A stretch of 64,000 bases of DNA, taken from assembly GCF_028656935.1 (NCBI RefSeq), contig NZ_JAMDGZ010000040.1, forward strand, positions 1 through 64,000. The letters run 5' to 3'. Made by a program: the position numbers and the translations under genes. This stretch comes from Pseudomonas rubra (GTDB taxonomy: Bacteria; Pseudomonadota; Gammaproteobacteria; Pseudomonadales; Pseudomonadaceae). Below, piece after piece: positions 62,184 through 64,000 of this stretch (its first letter is position 1; each line of letters opens with the position of its first letter). The notes beneath the pieces are model-generated. The model worked only from the letters and a program-made list of their open reading frames with translations. It was not told where the DNA came from and did no database searches.

Positions 62184-64000
62184 TCATTCCACTACCGCTG
62201 AGCGCTCAAGGAACGCCTGAACGGACGCGGACATCGATCGCAACGCGCCCGGCGCCAGTAGCTCCTCGCGCATGGCCTGTCCCAGGCGTGGATTGAAAAC
62301 GCCCTTGGCCTTGAATCTGGCGAACACCTCAGTGGCCTTCACTTCTGCCCACAAGTAGCAGTAGTAGCCCGCTTCATAGCCGGTGACCATGTAATCGAAA
62401 CCATTGCTAAAGCGGTCATTCATGGCCAGCGGCAGCACCTGGGTTCGCACATAAACATCCTCCGTCACTTGTTGGATGCTGCGTTGATCCGGGTAACCTC
62501 TGTGCAGTTCGAAATCGAGCAGAGCGCGCTTGAGTTCCTCGGCAACCTCCAGGCCCCGCTGCGTTTCACGCGCCGCCAACCATTGCCGAACATCACCGAG
62601 CGAGGCGCTCGACGCATTCACGCGATGCCTTGAAAAAGACTGCAAGCACTCGGCTGACCAGCACCACTGCTCCAGCAATTTGGCAATGAACTCCGAGAGG
62701 TCGTGGCCCAGGTCGCGAATGCTGTTCAAGCGTCGGTGGCTGTTGCTCATCAGTACCTGCTGGAGGCAATGATGGAACTCGTGGAACAACTTGCGCAGGT
62801 CCAGATGACCCAGTTGGGCCTTACCTGAGTCATAAGTGGCAAACAACACCGCGATCGGCAGTGAAAGGTTGGCATCCGCGTCCACATGCCGGTTGCGAAC
62901 GGCGTGCGCCCAAGGGTAGCCCGGCTTGCCAGGGCGGGCGTAAACATCCAGGTAGATATGCCCGAGTACCTCACCAGCTTCGGTAACTCTCAACACCTGA
63001 ACCTGAGGGTCCCAGACGGGGGCATCAATCCGGGTGATCGACAGGTCATACAGCTGCTCGACCAGGCCAATCAGCCCGTTCACCGCCGAGTCGAAGGAAA
63101 AGTATTCACTCAGTACCTGATCCGGATCGACGCCATCCATCAGGCGCATCTTTTGCGCATAGAACTCGTAATCCCAAGGCTGCAGCTCACCACAGCCCTG
63201 GCGTTTGGCGAAGGCCCTCAACTCACTGGCCTCACGCTCAAGCCGCGGCATGCTGAGGGCGATCTGGGTGTTCAAGAACCCTTCGACTTCTGTGCTCGAC
63301 TGCGCAGCCTTGGTCTGCAGGCTCAACTCGATAAAACCGCTGAAACCCAGCAGTTGATCCTTTTCGTGGCGCAACCGCAGCAATGCCTGCAACACCGGCT
63401 GGTTGTCGAGCTGGCTTTGCCCTGCGACCTGATCGGATGCCCGAGTCAAATAGGCCAGGTACATCGTTTCACGCAGTTCACGGTTATTGCCATAGCGCAG
63501 GATCACGCCGCAGGTCGATTCATCCAGGGTAAGCAGCCAGCCGCTGAGGCCACTGGCTTGTGCCTTGTTTTGCATGACCTGCAAGTCCGTAGCCGGTACA
63601 CCGGCCAACTCGTGCTCTTGCGTGATGTGTTTGCTCCACTGCTCTGCAGCAACAGCGAGATTGTCCTGAAAGCGTGCCTCCAGGCCAACAATCGCCGTGA
63701 CCTGATCCATGAACTGTTGACGCTCCGAGGCTGCAACATTGGCCCCCTCAAGACGAAAATCCCGAAGGATCCGGGCCAGTACTGCACGTTGTTCAGCAGT
63801 AAAGTCAGTGCTATCGAGGCGCTGGTAGGCGCTGAGCAGTGCAATGTTCTGATATTTCTGCGCGCGATAGGCCCGGTATTGCCCATGACACTCATCGACC
63901 GCAGCGCCCCATTCGTCATCGGTGAACGCCAACGGCACCAGTGCGTAAAAGACATCTTCCAGACGCTGGTCCAGTGCCTCAATGGCCAATACCAGGCCAC
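62184..64000 (-). CDS. M3 family metallopeptidase (partial)
   Basis: The C-terminal 605 residues of a thimet oligopeptidase/PrlC-like protease; the reading frame stays open to the right edge, and about 70 residues should be missing. The zinc motif is HEFHH (62769-62783) in LFHEFHHCLQQVL, where most M3 enzymes have HEFGH; the third ligand is likely the E in DLSEFIAKLLEQWCW. It differs from standard PrlC along its length, so it may be a second, divergent M3 peptidase. Its stop is 15 bases from the LexA box, so radical SAM transcription starts close to its end. Confidence 0.85.
   Translation of the reverse strand, partial: GLVLAIEALDQRLEDVFYALVPLAFTDDEWGAAVDECHGQYRAYRAQKYQNIALLSAYQRLDSTDFTAEQRAVLARILRDFRLEGANVAASERQQFMDQVTAIVGLEARFQDNLAVAAEQWSKHITQEHELAGVPATDLQVMQNKAQASGLSGWLLTLDESTCGVILRYGNNRELRETMYLAYLTRASDQVAGQSQLDNQPVLQALLRLRHEKDQLLGFSGFIELSLQTKAAQSSTEVEGFLNTQIALSMPRLEREASELRAFAKRQGCGELQPWDYEFYAQKMRLMDGVDPDQVLSEYFSFDSAVNGLIGLVEQLYDLSITRIDAPVWDPQVQVLRVTEAGEVLGHIYLDVYARPGKPGYPWAHAVRNRHVDADANLSLPIAVLFATYDSGKAQLGHLDLRKLFHEFHHCLQQVLMSNSHRRLNSIRDLGHDLSEFIAKLLEQWCWSAECLQSFSRHRVNASSASLGDVRQWLAARETQRGLEVAEELKRALLDFELHRGYPDQRSIQQVTEDVYVRTQVLPLAMNDRFSNGFDYMVTGYEAGYYCYLWAEVKATEVFARFKAKGVFNPRLGQAMREELLAPGALRSMSASVQAFLERSAVVE

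Noticed and set aside
1..64000. Mobile elements, prophage, CRISPR arrays, toxin-antitoxin or defence islands, tRNA genes
   Set aside because: None seen. No transposase or integrase motifs, no regular spaced repeats, and no tRNA-like T-loop with matching acceptor stem was noticed; composition is even throughout.

Overview
The window looks like a chromosomal segment of a Pseudomonas species, probably of the P. putida group. The evidence is GC-rich codon use, paired REP palindromes of the type common in these genomes, and a gene order that matches from memory the well-known Pseudomonas stretches gcdG-gcdH-gcdR / pntAA-AB-B, gltP-ivy-algB-kinB-ampDh2-dgcH-dsbA-cc4-engB-ersA-polA-thrB-znuA/zur-znuCB-metNIQ, and sco-cyoE-ctaA-surf1-coxC-ctaG-coxA-coxB. 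No phage, insertion sequence, CRISPR array or tRNA was seen. The sequence is largely core genome, so the less-known content lies in small proteins, intergenic RNA and regulatory sites.

Layout. 1-255: tandem promoters on the minus strand, read as the upstream leader of a ribosomal RNA operon lying just left of the window. 320-3822: glutarate/glutaryl-CoA catabolism (gcdG, gcdH) with the divergent LysR regulator gcdR. 4229-7133: proton-translocating transhydrogenase pntAA-pntAB-pntB, followed by an acetyl-CoA hydrolase/CoA-transferase gene. 8806-12673: a little-known locus with a DUF1127 small protein, three tandem DUF2388 secreted proteins and a DUF4105 protein that carries two peptidase-like motifs; CTGTAC-type repeats flank its upstream genes. 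12674-18816: GFA-family protein, CitMHS transporter, TerC, Na/Pi symporter and an M16 peptidase. 18895-24663: DUF5924 protein, a four-gene MlaEFD/PqiC-type lipid transport operon and an SpmA-SpmB fusion.

24826-26904: gltP and a 747-base intergenic region with three stem-loops. 26905-31314: periplasmic lysozyme inhibitor and two small membrane proteins, then the alginate two-component system algB-kinB. 31327-36750: an EAL phosphodiesterase, the amidase ampDh2, a GGDEF cyclase and an EEP-family phosphatase/nuclease. 36763-43826: dsbA, two c-type cytochromes, engB, the envelope-stress small RNA ErsA with a visible AlgU promoter, polA, a DUF2782 protein and thrB. 43887-50463: zinc uptake (znuA, zur, znuC, znuB) with a Zur-like box, a lipoprotein and methionine uptake (metN, metI, metQ). 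50557-59000: the aa3 cytochrome c oxidase and its assembly genes, with sigma-S-like -10 elements. 59369-64000: an unrecognised conserved protein, beta-carbonic anhydrase, a LexA-boxed radical SAM gene and the 3' part of an M3 metallopeptidase gene cut by the window edge.

Main themes are envelope maintenance and stress (AlgB/KinB, ErsA, Ivy, AmpDh2, DsbA, Mla-like transport), respiration (transhydrogenase, cytochromes, aa3 oxidase) and nutrient uptake (citrate, glutamate, phosphate, zinc, methionine). All family assignments come from reading the translated sequence and recalled family motifs; no database search was run.
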